From the NCBI RefSeq assembly GCF_902459465.1, contig NC_047066.1, forward strand, positions 18,913,047 through 18,977,046: a stretch of DNA of 64,000 nt. The letters run 5' to 3'. The position numbers and the translations under genes are program-made. Source of the DNA: Asterias rubens (Eukaryota > Echinodermata > Asteroidea > Forcipulatida > Asteriidae). Below the pieces are notes generated by a model. The model made no database searches. It was given only the letters and a program-made list of their open reading frames with translations, and was not told the DNA's origin. Below are positions 1-12,834 of the stretch, piece after piece (position 1 is the first letter of the stretch; every line of letters starts with the position of its first letter).

Positions 1-523
1 TAATTCTCGATGTCGAGAATTGATAATTGTTTTAATGTTTTCTCAAAAAGTAAAGCATTTCATGGAATAATATTTCAAGAGAAGTCTTTTACCACTACCT
101 TCTGTAAACCCTGTAAGTTATTTGTAAATCTGTGAACTTTTATTTTTTTTCTGTGATGAAAGTGTATAATGGCTTTAAAGAAAACTTATTACAGATTGTG
201 AAAATATTTGTCAACGCACCTGTCACCCGTCAAGATGATCGGAGAAAACAAAGTGGACAAACAACTTTTTTCACAGGCCGTTGATAATTAAGAAGAAGAA
301 GAAGATATATTACAAAATGCTTTCACATCGCATATTTTCTCAAATTCTTTTCTAATTATATCAGGTAGTATGGATTACATATGAGATGATTCGTGTCACC
401 AACGATGCCATTACTGTCTGTTCTGATGGGATGCATTTCAGATGATAATTTGTCTGGAAATGTTTCTATTACCAAATGTATCTTTTTTTGTGGTTTATTA
501 TTTGACATTTAAATGACACAGTA
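1..523. other. gene-free AT-rich stretch
   Basis: No coding exon is recognisable. The end of the first 180 bases (Ctg taagttatttgtaaatct-like words near 110-140) resembles one arm of the fold-back element at 50963-51325, so this is probably a repeat remnant. A short GAA run lies at 290-303. Confidence 0.4.
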
Positions 524-673
524 GGGCCTACAGGAATTTCGAGGCAGGTTTGTGTGGATCGTTGTATTCTTCTTTTGAAACATCTTTCCGTCCATATGCA
601 TTTTATAAAAAAAGCAGTTGCGAGCGCTTTTTATGGACCAACTCGCCCGATCCAAGGCAAAGTGTTCCTTTAA
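524..673 (+). repeat. family F element, right end only
   Basis: The run from the GAATTTCGAGGCAG word through CCAACTCGCCCGATCCAAGG to the terminal TTCCTTTAA matches the right half of the longer copies at 25617, 27484 and 31486. The left half and palindromic centre are missing. Confidence 0.7.
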
Positions 674-2714
674 CTCATTTTCAACGTTGTACCTTTTTAC
701 TGGTGACTGTGTTTTTATGTGAGCAATAAGGGCAAAGGATGTTCCCTTGCAGGGACAAAAAAGTTTATTGTATTGTGTTGTATTGTATTAGCAAAAAAAA
801 GAGAAACAAATTTGATCGGGGGGGGGGGGAGGTTTGGATGAGGGGTTTGCCTGTTTGTTTGAGTTAAGCCTGTAATGAAATAAAAGAAATACGTTAAAGA
901 AACATTACAGAATTGGTTTTGCTAGCAAAATAGTCGCACCACAAATGTTTCACGAAAACAAGACCACCAACTGATGAAATTTTTACCGTTTGGTTGTCTG
1001 CTCATATATTTCAAGTGTATTGAAAACCAGAAAAGAACCAAGACAATGCTACACTTTCTCTTTAAAGTGTGTGTAATGGTTTACTGTACATGGAGAGAGA
1101 TAATGATGCCAGCTACATTTTCTTAATTGGTCAGTCAATTCCCTTGACTAATATAGCCTGCAGGAATATTTCCCTATCAATGGAGGCCAGTCACTTCTAA
1201 TTGGCTGGTGTGTGTGTGCTGTGTTTATATGCATGGGGAATACATGTACACTGTAGACACCTATTAAGAAAAAGGTGGGCCTAGCCCAGTGAGTAAACCC
1301 CATTGTAGCTTAATTTAATTGGTCAGTCTGGTCACCTTATGAGAGGTCAAAAGTCATTTTGTTGGAATGTCCTCCCTGGGGTGAATGGCTTTGACCTTAG
1401 GATCAGGTCAAGGAGCAAGGGGTACAATAGTACATAGTTGTCCAATACACATGTACTGTACATGTACTTAATTATTTACTGTACTATGAATAACGGTTCC
1501 AGCTCCCCACACAAATACTTTAACACCCTACAATGTGTGTACTGTACGATGAGCATTGACCTATAGTTGTACGTGCTCGATTTGTTCAGAACTTGCATCA
1601 GAAACTAGAAAGTTCTCAACTAGCTTTTTGCTTTTCATATGTCAGGCCAGGAATTTCATCTTTGATATTGGCAAGGCCATTTTCATTGTGCAAAGGGCAC
1701 TTTCATTGTAAATGCTTAAAGTCAATGGAAAACATTATGCACAAATTTCTTTGAAAACCTACATGTTCTATGTTTTCTCAGATTTAAAAGCACATCGACT
1801 GATTATACATTTTTATAATTCTTTATTTCGCCCTAGAAATAAAATTGGAAAAACACTGCACTTAAAAGTTTTATTGTGAGCTGTGAGTTTACTTATAAGA
1901 TGACTTGACAAGCTTCAACTGAAATCCCTTTGCATCTGGCGAGAACCGGAAGGAACAAAATTACTGAGTTTTGCAATAAACAGCAACAGCATGCATCTGG
2001 GGGGAGAGGAAAACCGGTGCATGTTTACACAGCGCCTGAGCTTAACTCTAAACCTGAGCATTAAATTTGGCGTTAATCGTACTTCAGTGTTGCAATCAAT
2101 GGGGAGAGCTGTTGCAATGCATTACTATCGCTAGGGTTAGCATGTCGCTATAACAAAGTTACTCCCATGTACTGGAAAGTACACTACCCTCTACTGCCCT
2201 TCATTACATGAACATGTATCTCACTAAGCTTGGGGACTTAGCACTGGCTGTGAACTTTATTGCAAATAACATTTTAAAATGCGGGTGCATGCGCTTGTAT
2301 TTATGTGCGGGTACATACATTAGCTCAATACTCACGTACTGTAGTACTTAAAGGAGGATAGGTACGTCAAAGAGAAAGTTGTTTACTTTATCATCCTTGA
2401 ATCCTTAAGAAAACAACCAGCATTTGTGAAAATTTTAATTGCTGTAGTTCCCTGTTTTGTTTCATTTTATTTAAAAAAAATAAGATCATTCCTTTATAAG
2501 ATCGGGAACTTTACTTTAGTAAGGGGCCGTTCCGAAATTTCAATGTTCAAGAGCTGCGCCTCAAAATTATGTGTAGGGCTAGGTGGGTCAAAATAAATAA
2601 CCGAAAAACAAGTTCAGTTTTTGTTAAAAAATTATATATGTTAAACAGTGACTTATAATAACATCTCTATGGTCACACAAAGAAAAAAGAAAAAACACAT
2701 TTGCAAACAAACAC
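674..2714. other. gene-free, scattered repeat fragments
   Basis: No supported gene. A family-L fragment (GGCAAGGCCATTTTCATTGTGCAAAGGGCAC style words) lies at about 1645-1735. A short TTAA-element left end resembling 53693 (AACATTACAGAATTGG) lies at 899-915. A G10 homopolymer is at 819-829. Confidence 0.4.
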
Positions 2715-2932
2715 GGTAAGCCATTTATGGGAGTCAAAAATTTGACCCCCATAAATGGCCAACCGTGTTGGTCGACGAGGTAAAAGGAAAACCGTGCAAC
2801 TTCGAGGCATGTTTGTATGGGTAATTTTATTCTACTTTTACAACATCTTTCTAACCATATGCATTTTATAACAAACTAACAAACGGTTACAAAGACCAAC
2901 TCGACCGATCCAAGGCAACGTGTTCCTTTAAG
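2715..2932 (+). repeat. family F fold-back, left-truncated
   Basis: Contains the central palindrome (GCCATTTATGGGAGTC and its inverse around 2722-2760), then the conserved right arm ending ACGTGTTCCTTTAA. The left arm present in the 25617 copy is absent. Confidence 0.75.
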
Positions 2933-5900
2933 GGTGGGTTGGTGGGTCAAGACATTCCCCCCACCCCACCCCCGCCCCCCAAATAAAAAAGAAGAAGCAT
3001 GAATTGTTGTAACATTTCCCTATTCTGAATAGTCCCTACATTTCATTATTCTATCAGCTGCAATTTCTTACTTTTTTTAAATTGGAGCATTTCTCATGAT
3101 GTTTCTAAAGCAGACTTTGAAATTATGCCCTAGTAAATTTTCTCCACTTAAGATCAGTAATGTTGTCTACTTGGCTCAAAAAGATTTTTGCTTTAGGGGG
3201 AACAAGCCAGTATTCAAATGTTGTTATCAGTATTCATTTGATAAATTTGTCAGATTTAAAGAAGCAACCGCTACCCCCAAATAAACAAATAATCAGCATC
3301 AATTTAATCTGGAGAAGAGGACAGATAGGAAATTATCAAAAGTTCTCTTTTCCTTTACCCTACTTCAAGTCTCAAGTCAAATATTTGCCCTTGTGGCACA
3401 CAAAAATTGCCAAGGAATGAATGAAAATTACTAACAAACTGAAACTGTCACATTTCACTTAATTTCACGGCTGATCCCAGCAATTTCATTTGCCGTTCGT
3501 ATCCAATTTCCCTCCCCATTTGTGTTTAATGTCAGTTTTTCCAAGTCCCTTCCATACAGTCAGCCTCGACCTTCAGGTTCGAATTTCAGCTAAATTTTCT
3601 CGCATCAGGAAATTAATAAAAACTCACAAATATTTTCGGCTGCGGCGGTAATACGTTGATAGTTCTGTTGCTGATGTATGGTAGCCTGTGGCAACCAAGA
3701 AAATTGCATCCTTGACTTGCATTAAGAATTTAGGGGCATTATTTTACACTGGTGCGTGTATGTCAGTCTCTCATCTCGACATAGATGTTGCTGACTGGTG
3801 GCGAAGTAAGGCATTTGGCATTTGTACAAAAATAACAAATAAATGTATAGCGAACTGCCAGATCACAACGTGCACAAAATAATGTGAGACCCTACATTGT
3901 AGTTCCTGTTTAGGTGCATGTATAGGGTCTAGAGATCAACTGGAGACATAAATGTAATCCTGCTTAGAAAAAAATAAATACACAACAAGGAATTAGGGTT
4001 GATGGGAAGTAGCTGCCTGACAATTTTGAAGTTGAGCGGATTTATAGAAACCAAAACATAGCTCTGCTTTTCTAAGCCACTGCTGGTGAATTTGGCTTAG
4101 GCTCTCGTTTCGGCTGAGGATAGAGCCTATCCAGGGTTCAATGTTATGGCGCTGCTTGCCGAGGAATGCTTAGCCTTGATCAAGGCGCTGCAGTCGCGAT
4201 TGGCATCCTCCGAGTCCCCACTGAATTCTGCCAGCGCACCTACATAACACAAAGCGTGCATATAATACGTGTACACGTACATGTGTACCATCTGTATGTT
4301 GTACATTACTTTGTATGTGAGTGCTTTCTGAGCCACGCATAGGAGGTTGAAAGACATGACCATGTACTCACGACTGCGCTATACTGTTCTCGCTGTACAA
4401 TGTACTGTACATTACAGTTGTTCGTGTATGCGCTACATGCAGCGTGCCGCACCGAGCCAGGGCACACAACACCAACAGCCTTGAATCAAGTATAAGAAAT
4501 TCTGTGCTTAAAAGCTTGTATGCTTCGTTTTTGATAGGGCAGGGGCACCAAGGCATTTTCTCATCGGTAAAAGGGCACCCTATGAAGATATTGTAAAATT
4601 CTACTGGAGCTTTTCAAGAGCACCAAGGCAATGACCAGGGGGCATGGAGGCAATCGCCTTTATTGTCTCCGTTAAGTATCAGGCTGTGTAGATGTACATC
4701 CCCCTAGAATCACATGGGCTCAATTTCATAAGCAGCAAAAAGCTTAACAACTTTCTATACTTAACAGATATTTTTTGGGACTTAGTGCAACCACTGCTGA
4801 AGTGTCTCAGCGTAGGTACAAATAGTCAAAACGGGAACAACAAATGGGCTTTTTCAAGCTGACAATTCTTCTTCAAAGAGATTAATGTATGGTGCATCTT
4901 ACAAACAGACTCTACTTAGGGCGAAACGTCAGGCCACTAACTTCTCCCCCCCCCCCATTTATACCATAGGTCCTTTTGTTGGGAAGCAGTTTGCAACAGA
5001 AAACAAGTTTCTCATGAAAGAATTCCAATGACATTAAAGCTACAATTTTACAGAGAAATCACACACTTATAATTTTAAGGATAGTTTCCAGCCAGCAGGA
5101 GAACAATTATAGCAAGCGGTCACAATGGAGAAACAATCATGCTTTGTTGAATTCCCTTTACCTTCCAAAAGGGCTTCAGAGTTTAACTTAGACAGTGTAA
5201 ACAAGTTATTATCTCCGACAGCGCACATTTGGCAAAATGAAAATTCCATATGTGCGCACTTTTTTTTGGAAAATGATTAGAATACTCCGTGCATGGAGCA
5301 AATGACTCGCATGGTTTTCACACTTTCCTAATAGGTGAATAATATGCAATCCATATTGTAATTTGACCCCTAAAATAGCACACAGGGTTGCTATTTTATG
5401 CAGGTTGGGGAAATCTTTTGCATACTTTGACTAATAAAGATGGTTTGATAACGTTTTAAAGGGCACTGCAGCTGATTTTACGAAACGCTAGGATTAACCC
5501 TATCTCGAATTAGGACAAGTAACTTCTCGCCCTTCTCTTATTTTTCAGTCGAGAAAATTGCATACGGCAATGAAATAAAAACTTGAGCAGTGTTTGTCTA
5601 AAGGTTGGGAAAGGAAATTGGGGTCAGCAGTAGACCAACTCGGCTAATCGAACCAAAATGAGAAAAGAGTCCGCAGATGGTTACCAAAGAATTGGCGAGA
5701 AAGGAGGAGGGGGTAGGAGGGAATAAAATATAAATAATAAACCTCTGGAGATTGATTGGGTGGAACAACAGAAGACTCGGGAGCTCGCAGAGGCGCAAGG
5801 CGCGGGAGACTCGCGGAGGAAATTCATGAAAGCGGTGGATTGGACAAGTACAAGTGACTGTTCCTTCAGGGTCTTCATCATAACAAGACATGGCCTCAGG

Positions 5901-6085
5901 CACTCTGTCAATTCACCTGTCTTGGTTGTGGCAAGCCTTCATGTCTTACTTTACTTGGTTATAGACTCGTGGATGGCTACATTTGGGAGCCGTAAGCGAC
6001 TTCAGACCCCTTCACACATAGACTCGCAAACTGATGTGTACTTTTTTTGAGGCACGGCACGGTCCTGTGACAACACAGCTATGTT
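2933..6085. other. gene-free, repeat fragments
   Basis: Short open frames here have no family signature and no consistent splice context. A reversed family-L fragment (GGGCACCAAGGCATTTTC) is at about 4541-4665. Half of a diverged family-C element (GATTTTACGAAACGCTAGGATTAACC) is at 5472-5545. A C-rich run precedes 2980. Confidence 0.45.
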
Positions 6086-6088
6086 ATA

Positions 6089-6280
6089 TAATAAACACAC
6101 AGTAAAAAAAAATTCTTTTATTTTTTTTCTTTGCGATTTTTTCACTGATTGTGTCCGAGTTGGAGCTTTTGAGAAGTAATAAACACACAGTAACAGTTTT
6201 TTCTTTTCTTTTATTTTACTGCTGATATTTTCACTGATTGTGTTTTTGGTTGGAGACTTTTGAGATATAATAAACACTGA
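6089..6280. repeat. 88-91 bp tandem repeat, 2+ units
   Basis: The word ATAAACACACAG recurs at 6091 and 6179 and as ATAAACACTGAG at 6270. Each is followed by a T-rich tract, then TTTTCACTGATTGTGT and GTTGGAG. The spacing is 88 then 91 bases. It is local and I found no other copy in the window. Confidence 0.8.
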
Positions 6281-6925
6281 GTGGCAATATCATTTAAAAA
6301 ATATCTAATCATTGACTGTTTATATTGGAAAGAAACAGTAGAATGTGACAATATCTCTGAAGAACTTTCCCTGGCAGTGCCATTTTTATGGAAATGTTTA
6401 AAAGCTAACGATAACAAAGTACATGTGATAGCATTTTATGGAAAATACGGCATTGTCACGGAATGACAATTCCGAATTTTTAAAGATTTTGTACTGGCAT
6501 GTCATGAAGTGGACAGATGAGTCAAATCTAGTGATAACAATTAAATGTTGAATGTCCTTCGGTCGGTTGGCTTTAAGTACAACTGTTTTTGTAAGAGGCA
6601 AGTAGATTTTTGGTGAGGTTGACTTAACAAAACAGTACAGGACGGTACTGGTATCTTATCAGAATTAAAATTTAAAAAAATTCATTCTGGAAACTTTTAT
6701 GATCAGAAATTTCATTCTACTTTGACCAAAACTTGAGAATGATTATTTTTTAAATACTGTCCAAGTAAAAAGAAATGGCATTTAAAAAATTTAAAAATCA
6801 ATGTTCAAGGTTTGCCCTGACTGGCCAGCAGGATCAGTTACATGTAGGTATATATCTCGTCATTTCACTAGTCCATAAGCTTTTTCACAAGTCCGAACGA
6901 GAAATATGAATGCTTTTTAACACTG

Positions 6926-7173
6926 AACCAGCCAGTCGGGCCACTTGGAGTGAATATAGTGCTATTCACTTGACAACAATATAACTGGGGTCCCTTGCTT
7001 AATTTTAGCATGGTTGTGATTTGTAGCCATGTTTGACAAGATTTTGCGAGAGAACTTGAACAGTAGAACAAATTGTTGTCCTTTCACATAAGGTATACAC
7101 TTTTGTAAAATTGTACAACCATGCTACAACTTAGCAGGGACCCTTGCTAAATTGCTCTCGTGTGAAAGGGGCT
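6926..7173 (+). repeat. family E element
   Basis: The right end GCTCTCGTGTGAAAGGGGC is the inverse of the CCCCTTTCACACGAGAGC termini at 9446 and 60414. Internal words GGGTCCCTTGCTTAATTTTAGCATGG and ACAACCATGCTACAA face each other. The left end differs from the other copies (CACTTGGAGTGAATATAG) and may be a second element or a degraded terminus. Confidence 0.7.
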
Positions 7174-7989
7174 TTTGTCTGGTCCTTAGGTACTGTAGGT
7201 CCTTGGTTAGCAGACCACTGCTAAAGGGAGAACGTGCTGCTGCTGTTGTTTTGATTGCCCATTATGAATGGCACAACATTTTGTCGAAGGGTTGCAAACA
7301 AATCTGTAGTGTGGGCATAAATTTATAAGTCTTCCAAGTGATTTACATACTACATGTTAATTATTGGCTCTGGTTCGAGTGAGGCAGGATTCAAACCTGG
7401 GATCCTCTTTGGGAAAGGCGGGAATGAAACCACTTTAAAGCCAACCTCATTGCTCAGAAATATGAGAGTAGAAGAAATTGGGCGAAAATGCACTCCGTTC
7501 TTTAGTTTTAGTGTCAGCAGATATCCAGTATTCATGATTTAAGCTTACAGCTTGAGGAAAACATGGACATTACAGTAACTTTGGGAATATTTGTGGCTTG
7601 GTTGTGGTATGTACTGTTGGTATGCTGAACTGATTTGTAGTGTGGTAAACCACTCATCTTGCACACAGAAGACATGAACACTAACACACTCGTATAAACT
7701 ATTAAACAGGCTTTTCACAACCACAAAATATGTAGAACAATCACCTCTGATATTGAGAAGAATCCAAACTATTTCCAGAAAATATTGCTTGTTAGACAAG
7801 TTTTGTTTTTCTACAGAAATTGTAATTATGATATTCAGAATTTCGTATGAAATAGTTTAGTCTAGCGTACTTCTCAGGATTGTATCAATGAGTCATAATA
7901 CTCCAATCAAGTTTGATTTTCTATGACAAAGGTTTTACAGTAATTTTCAGTAGTAATCATTGTTTTGCAGTTTCATCTCTTCCCTTCCA

Positions 7990-8757
7990 TTCTAAGCCCT
8001 AGCCCTAACCCAATTCATAACTCTGGCCCAACCCTAGCCCTAGCCCTAACCCAGTTCCTAACTCTAGCTCTAACCCCATTCCTAACTCTGGCCGAACCCT
8101 AGCCCTAGCCCTAACCCAGTTCCTAACTCTAGCTCTAACCCCATTCATAACTCTGGCCCAACTCTAGCCCTAGCCCTAACCCAGTTCCTAACTCTAGCCC
8201 TAACCCCATTCATAACTCTGGCCCAACCCTAGCCCTAGCCCTAACCCAGTTCCTAACTTTAGCCCTAACCCCATTCATAACTCTGGCCCAACCCTAGCCC
8301 TAGCCCTACCAGTTCCTACCTCTAGTCCTAACCCCATTCCTAACTCTGACCCAACCCTAGCCCTAGCCCTAACCCCATTCCTAACTCTGGCCGAACCCTA
8401 GTCTCTACCAGTTCCTAACTCTAGCCCTAACCCCATTCCTAACTCTGGCCCAACCCTAGTCTCTACCAGTTCCTACCTCTAGCCCTAACCCCATTCCTAA
8501 CTCTGGCCGAACCCGAGTCTCTACCAGTTCCTACCTCTAGCTCTAACCCCATTCATAACTCTGGCCCAACCCTAGCCCTAGCCCTACCAGTTCCTACCTC
8601 TAGCTCTAACCCCATTCATAACTCTGGCCCAGCCCTAGCCCTAGCCCTACCAGTTCCTACCTCTAGCTCTAACCCCATTCATAACTCTGGCCGAACCCTA
8701 GTCTCTACCAGTTCCTACCTCTAGCCCTAACCCTATTCCCAACTAGGGCCCAGCACT
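7990..8757. repeat. 65-bp minisatellite built of CCCTAA-like words
   Basis: About twelve head-to-tail units. Early units are 65 bp (CCAGTTCC at 8051 and 8116), later ones shorten to about 58-64 bp. Each unit mixes CCCTAACCC, CCCTAGCCCTAG and CTAACTCTGGCC, so nearly every 6 bases echo the telomeric CCCTAA hexamer, but only as a degenerate form inside a longer unit. Units differ by small substitutions (CCTAAC/CATAAC, CCCAACC/CCGAACC), so the array is old enough to have diverged. Confidence 0.92.
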
Positions 8758-9268
8758 AGCCAACTCTCAAGATTTTCCATGTACTGGTGCAATTTAAACT
8801 CCCACCATGTATCTTGGATTTTCTCTAACATGAAATATATCATTGTTCAAAATAATGATAAATTGAAATAGTATTTAAGTTGATATATCTTGTCTCCCGG
8901 TTATACTTGCTTTCCCCTCTTATTTGATGGCTAGCCTTAATTGTTCTCTGGCCTTGTGAGGGGCAACTTCACATTCTTAATAACGAAAAATACAATATGT
9001 TACAGAATCTTATTGAAAAAGGTTTTACAAAAGCTTCGCTCATGGATGCATTCTGAAAGGAATTGAATGTGAAAGAATCCATTATACAATGTTTCATTTT
9101 GTCAAAGAACAAAATTGATGCTCTGATGGAATAAAAAAAGCTGTCATTGTGCATTTACTTTTGACTTGCTTATCGGATTCCTCCAAAAGAAACATGCAAT
9201 GGATACATTGTACCTACCTTACAATATTATCCATTGTGGTTTATTATTTGATAAAAATATTATCTTCA
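8758..9268. other. gene-free stretch
   Basis: No family or domain signal in either strand. AT-rich single-copy-looking sequence. Confidence 0.4.
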
Positions 9269-9270
9269 GG

Positions 9271-9440
9271 AATGGCTTGGCCGAGCGGTCAAGTGCACCA
9301 GACTCAAGCTCTGGTGTTGCATGGTGTTCCAGTAGCAGCGCTTGTGTCCTGGAGCAAGACACTTACCGTAATTGGTTTGTCCTTCCATATGGCCCTTCAG
9401 ATCATGGAGTTTAGCTCCATATTCACATGAGACATTAAAC
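9271..9440 (+). mobile_element. SINE with tRNA-Leu(CAA)-like head
   Basis: The head reads TTGGCCGAGCGGTCAAGTGC (A-box-like), followed by a CTCAAGC anticodon arm as in tRNA-Leu(CAA). A full T-arm with GGTTCGAATCC is not present, so this is not a tRNA gene. Its tail ATGAGACATTAAACTGTAAAG is typical of tRNA-SINE bodies and abuts the family E element at 9446. Confidence 0.7.
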
Positions 9441-9445
9441 TGTAA

Positions 9446-9648
9446 AGCCCCTTTCACACGAGAACAATTTTAGCAAGGGTCCCATGCTAAATTGTAGCAT
9501 GGTTGTTAAAGTTTACAAAATGTACCTCGTGTGAAAGGACAATTTTGTCTACTGCTTGAAAATCTTGTCAAACATGGCTACTTTTCACAACCATGCTAAA
9601 ATTAAGCAAGGGACCCCAGTTAAATTGCTGTCGTGTGAATAGCACTTT
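9446..9648 (+). repeat. family E element
   Basis: Starts GCCCCTTTCACACGAGAAC and ends TTGCTGTCGTGTGAATAGC, which is its imperfect inverse. Internal arms CATGCTAAATTGTAGCATGG and AACCATGCTAAAATTAAGC can fold back. No coding capacity. Confidence 0.8.
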
Positions 9649-10605
9649 AGTGTGTGTTGTGAGAAGCATGTAAAACAACCCAGGACACCTTTAAAGAAAA
9701 GCCTCACCTGTGTGTACAAATAGGTTTGTTTTGTTGTTAACCATTGAGTAAGAATGACCAGGTTATTATTAATAGATGTTGATTATTATCTCAATTTTAT
9801 ATTTCTGAGCCGAGTGCAAGTTGAGTCAACATGCAAACGTATGGAAACCAAATGGAATTCCTAAACCACGATTCTAGGTTGTTGTCCCAGATCCAGTACG
9901 AGTGTCATATATTGGCCATTGGGATTTGATAGTAAAACCACATTCATCACCTCCTGCTGTCAGTAGCAGGTGTCCATTGCTACTACCAATACTATGATTA
10001 GCACCTAGGCCACACCAAGCATGCCTTGGCATTTCATAAATACTTTGAAATGGATACTTCGGTTAATCCTATATAACCGTACCCCATGGATCACTCTAAT
10101 ATTTGCAATGGCTTGAGGTTGGTCGAGCCATTAAAGGTAGGTTAACACCTGTGTTTTAATGCACAATTGTCATTTTGTAACCAGTCTTGCTCCCTGTGCA
10201 ATGGGATCATAGAGATTTTAGAACTAGAGGGCGCACTGGTGATGTGCTGCGGGGGCGCAAAGGCGATGGGACCGCAAGGAGACACGCGCGCCGTTTTGTA
10301 AGATGAACTTTGTATGCGGGTTGAATGTGAAATACACATCGTGTGTATTGATAAATACACGCTGTCCGATACTGTTTTGTCAACTTACAAAATGGCCGCA
10401 TCCGCGCATGCCGGGCAGCATATTTAGGCCAGTGCGCCCTCTACATGTAGTGCTTATATAACTCTATGAATGGGATGGATTACCATTGATTACCATATAG
10501 AGGGGTCAGACTAATTGTTTTTTTTATTTTCGAGAATCAGTATGTTTATCATAGAAATAAAGCATGGAGAATGCTGACTGCTCGACTGCACTCCAGACCT
10601 GATAC
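9649..10605. other. gene-free stretch
   Basis: No supported exon. Short frames on the minus strand around 10142-10401 overlap GC-rich intergenic sequence and show no domain. Confidence 0.4.
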
Positions 10606-10607
10606 TT

Positions 10608-10752
10608 CACGGAGGCAACGAAGGCGATTGCCTCCATGCTCCCTAGTCATTTGCATTGGTGCCCTTTGAAATGCTCCAGTAGAAATGTACATTTCCTCAT
10701 AGAGTGCCCTTTATCAAGGAGAAAATGCCTTGGTGCCCTTGCCCTTTCAAAA
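10608..10752 (+). repeat. family L dispersed repeat
   Basis: GATTGCCTCCATGCTCCC, TTGGTGCCCTTTGAAATGC and ATGCCTTGGTGCCCTTGCCC recur here. The same words occur reversed at 4541-4665 and 57625-57725 and forward at 63105-63232. No terminal inverted repeat is clear, so the class is unknown. Confidence 0.75.
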
Positions 10753-11200
10753 GCAAAGCATACTGTACATGCCTGTAGTGTACCATTAGCACACTGCATA
10801 AACCAGTATTGTTCCCTTATGCAATGGGAAGGAATACACCAATGATTACCAACAAGAGGGGCCAGACTAATTTTTTGTTTGTTCCAGAATCAGTTTGTTA
10901 GAAATAAAGCGCCGAGAACACTGACTGCCCGTCTGCACTCTGTGCCCTGCTAGTGAACTAGGCGTATCAAAACCACAGGAAACATGGCGACTCTCATGAA
11001 GTTTCCACATTTTTGTTATTTGGCGGTCTAAATGACGCAAACACTTGTGACATTGTGTCACCGTAAACCTTACTTACAATGCACTGTAGACCATTTTGTC
11101 ATACATGTACACTCATAAAAACATAGAGTGATGACACTGTACAAGGATCACAGTGCACCACTGAGTCAGCAGCCAACAATGAAAAGGAAAAAAAACCTCG

Positions 11201-11398
11201 TCCCAATTTTATGGCTCTGCTTACCCTAAGCACAGAATCGGCGCTTACGGAAGCGGGGATATTTGTGCTAACGGCAAGCGTATTTCACGGGTTAGCGGTG
11301 AATTTTGGTTTCTGCGCATGCAGTCTCCATGTGACTTATAGGCATTCTAGGCTTACAAGGCTAGTGCAGAAATTTGGCTGTAAGCAGAGCCATGAAAC
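11201..11398 (+). repeat. family D fold-back, diverged
   Basis: TCCCAATTTTATGGCTCTGC at the left and GTAAGCAGAGCCATGAAAC at the right are inverse. The interior carries AAGCACAGAATCGGCGCTTAC, shared with the copy at 13751-14000. Confidence 0.8.
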
Positions 11399-12058
11399 GG
11401 ACTCTTATAAACCAAGAAATAAACAAATCAACAAATTCTATATTAGAAACTAAGTTTGACAAGCATTCCGTATAAAAGTTTATTGATGATGATTCATAGA
11501 ATGGCTACATGTGTACAGAACCCTTCTAATTCACTAAAGTTATGATTAACTGAAGCTGAGAACTGGGAGGGAAGATATTAAAACTTGAAACTCATCAGCG
11601 TCCCACGACTGACCTTTTCAAATTTAATTTTTGTTTGATAAGAATGAGATTGCTTTTTGAATCATTTTCCAGGTTATTTATAATAAAAAAATTAGTATTT
11701 GTTCATTTGCTAGTTGATGGTTTAAATGAAATTTGACTGGGAATCTAGAAAACTGTGTGTAGTTTTGTTGGATTGTTCATCACCAGTCGCAAACTGTCAG
11801 TTAACATGATGCACTGATCAATCAGTGTATTTGGAAATGAAATTCTCCTTTTGGTGCAAAAGGCTGTATTGTGAAACAACCCATCTACGAATAAGTTAGA
11901 ATACGCCTGGACACCTGCATGCCATGAATAATAAAAGAACACAGTCCAATATCATTTAGATAGGTGTTAAGGAAGTGTCAGAGGTCTACGTGTATGTGCA
12001 AGCAATGTGCCCCTGGGATTTGAAGCAATTGGGATTTCTATTTTTACGCAAAATTGAA

Positions 12059-12441
12059 AGACACTGGACACTATTGGTAATTGTCAAAGACCAGTCTTCT
12101 CACTTGGTTAGCTCAACATATATGTATGCAATAACAAACTTGTTAAAAAATTGAGCTCAATTGGTTGTCGAAGTTGCGAACTATTATAAAAGAAAAAAAC
12201 ACCCTTGTCACACGAAGTTGTGTGCTTTCAGATGCTTGATTTTAAGACCTCAAATTTTAATTCTGAGGTCTCGAAATCAAATTCGTGGAAAACTACTTCT
12301 TTCTCGAAAAACTACTTTACTTCAGAGAGAGCTGTTTCTCACAATGTTTTATACCATCAACAGCTCCCCATTACTCGTTACCAAGTAAGGTTTTATGCTA
12401 ATAATTATTTTGAGTAATTACCAATAGTGTCCACTGCCTTG
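12059..12441 (-). repeat. family A miniature element
   Basis: Read on the minus strand it starts AGGCAGTGGACACTATTGG and ends with the inverse. The interior has the family landmarks ATTACTTGGTAACGAGTAATG (here diverged) and a GAGGTCTC hairpin. Small frames inside are shadows. It sits between gene-free sequence and the family B element at 12563. Confidence 0.88.
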
Positions 12442-12562
12442 AAGTAATGTTTATGCATAGAGAAGAGTTGTCGATTGTGCCTGGTATTTAGTATACATGT
12501 ACTTCAGACCTGGAATTTCATCTGTAAGAGGGCAAGGCCTTTTTACATTTTGCAAAGAGCAT

Positions 12563-12834
12563 CCCAAGTCAAAATTCCAGTTGAACCTAGTTAAACTGGG
12601 TTTAACTGGAACTAGTTGAAAACCAGTTGATAAATTAGTTAAACACAGTTAATACCAGTTGGTTTAATATGGAAAATGGACAGAAACCTACTGGTTTATA
12701 ATTTCAACCTAGTTGAACTCAGTTAAACCTAATCCAAACCAGTTGGTTAATATGGAAAATGGACGAGTTTGGTCACTATCCAGTTGAACCAGTTGACACC
12801 AGTTAACTAGGTTCAACTGGAATTTTGACCTGGG
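12563..12834 (+). repeat. family B fold-back, 272 bp
   Basis: Ends are inverse: CCAAGTCAAAATTCCAGTTG at the left and CAACTGGAATTTTGACCTGG at the right. The interior is made of repeated AACTGG/CCAGTT words around two GGTTTAATATGGAAAATGG-type cores. The same element is at 36207 (also 272 bp) and inverted at 41293. It interrupts a family-L repeat whose halves flank it at 12507-12560 and 12838-12870. Confidence 0.9.

Noticed and set aside
5598..6050. Overlapping frames on both strands around 5.6-6.05 kb
   Set aside because: No family signature, no splice context, and the two strands compete with equal lengths.
10142..10401. Two minus-strand frames in a GC-rich patch
   Set aside because: Compositional; no conserved motif.
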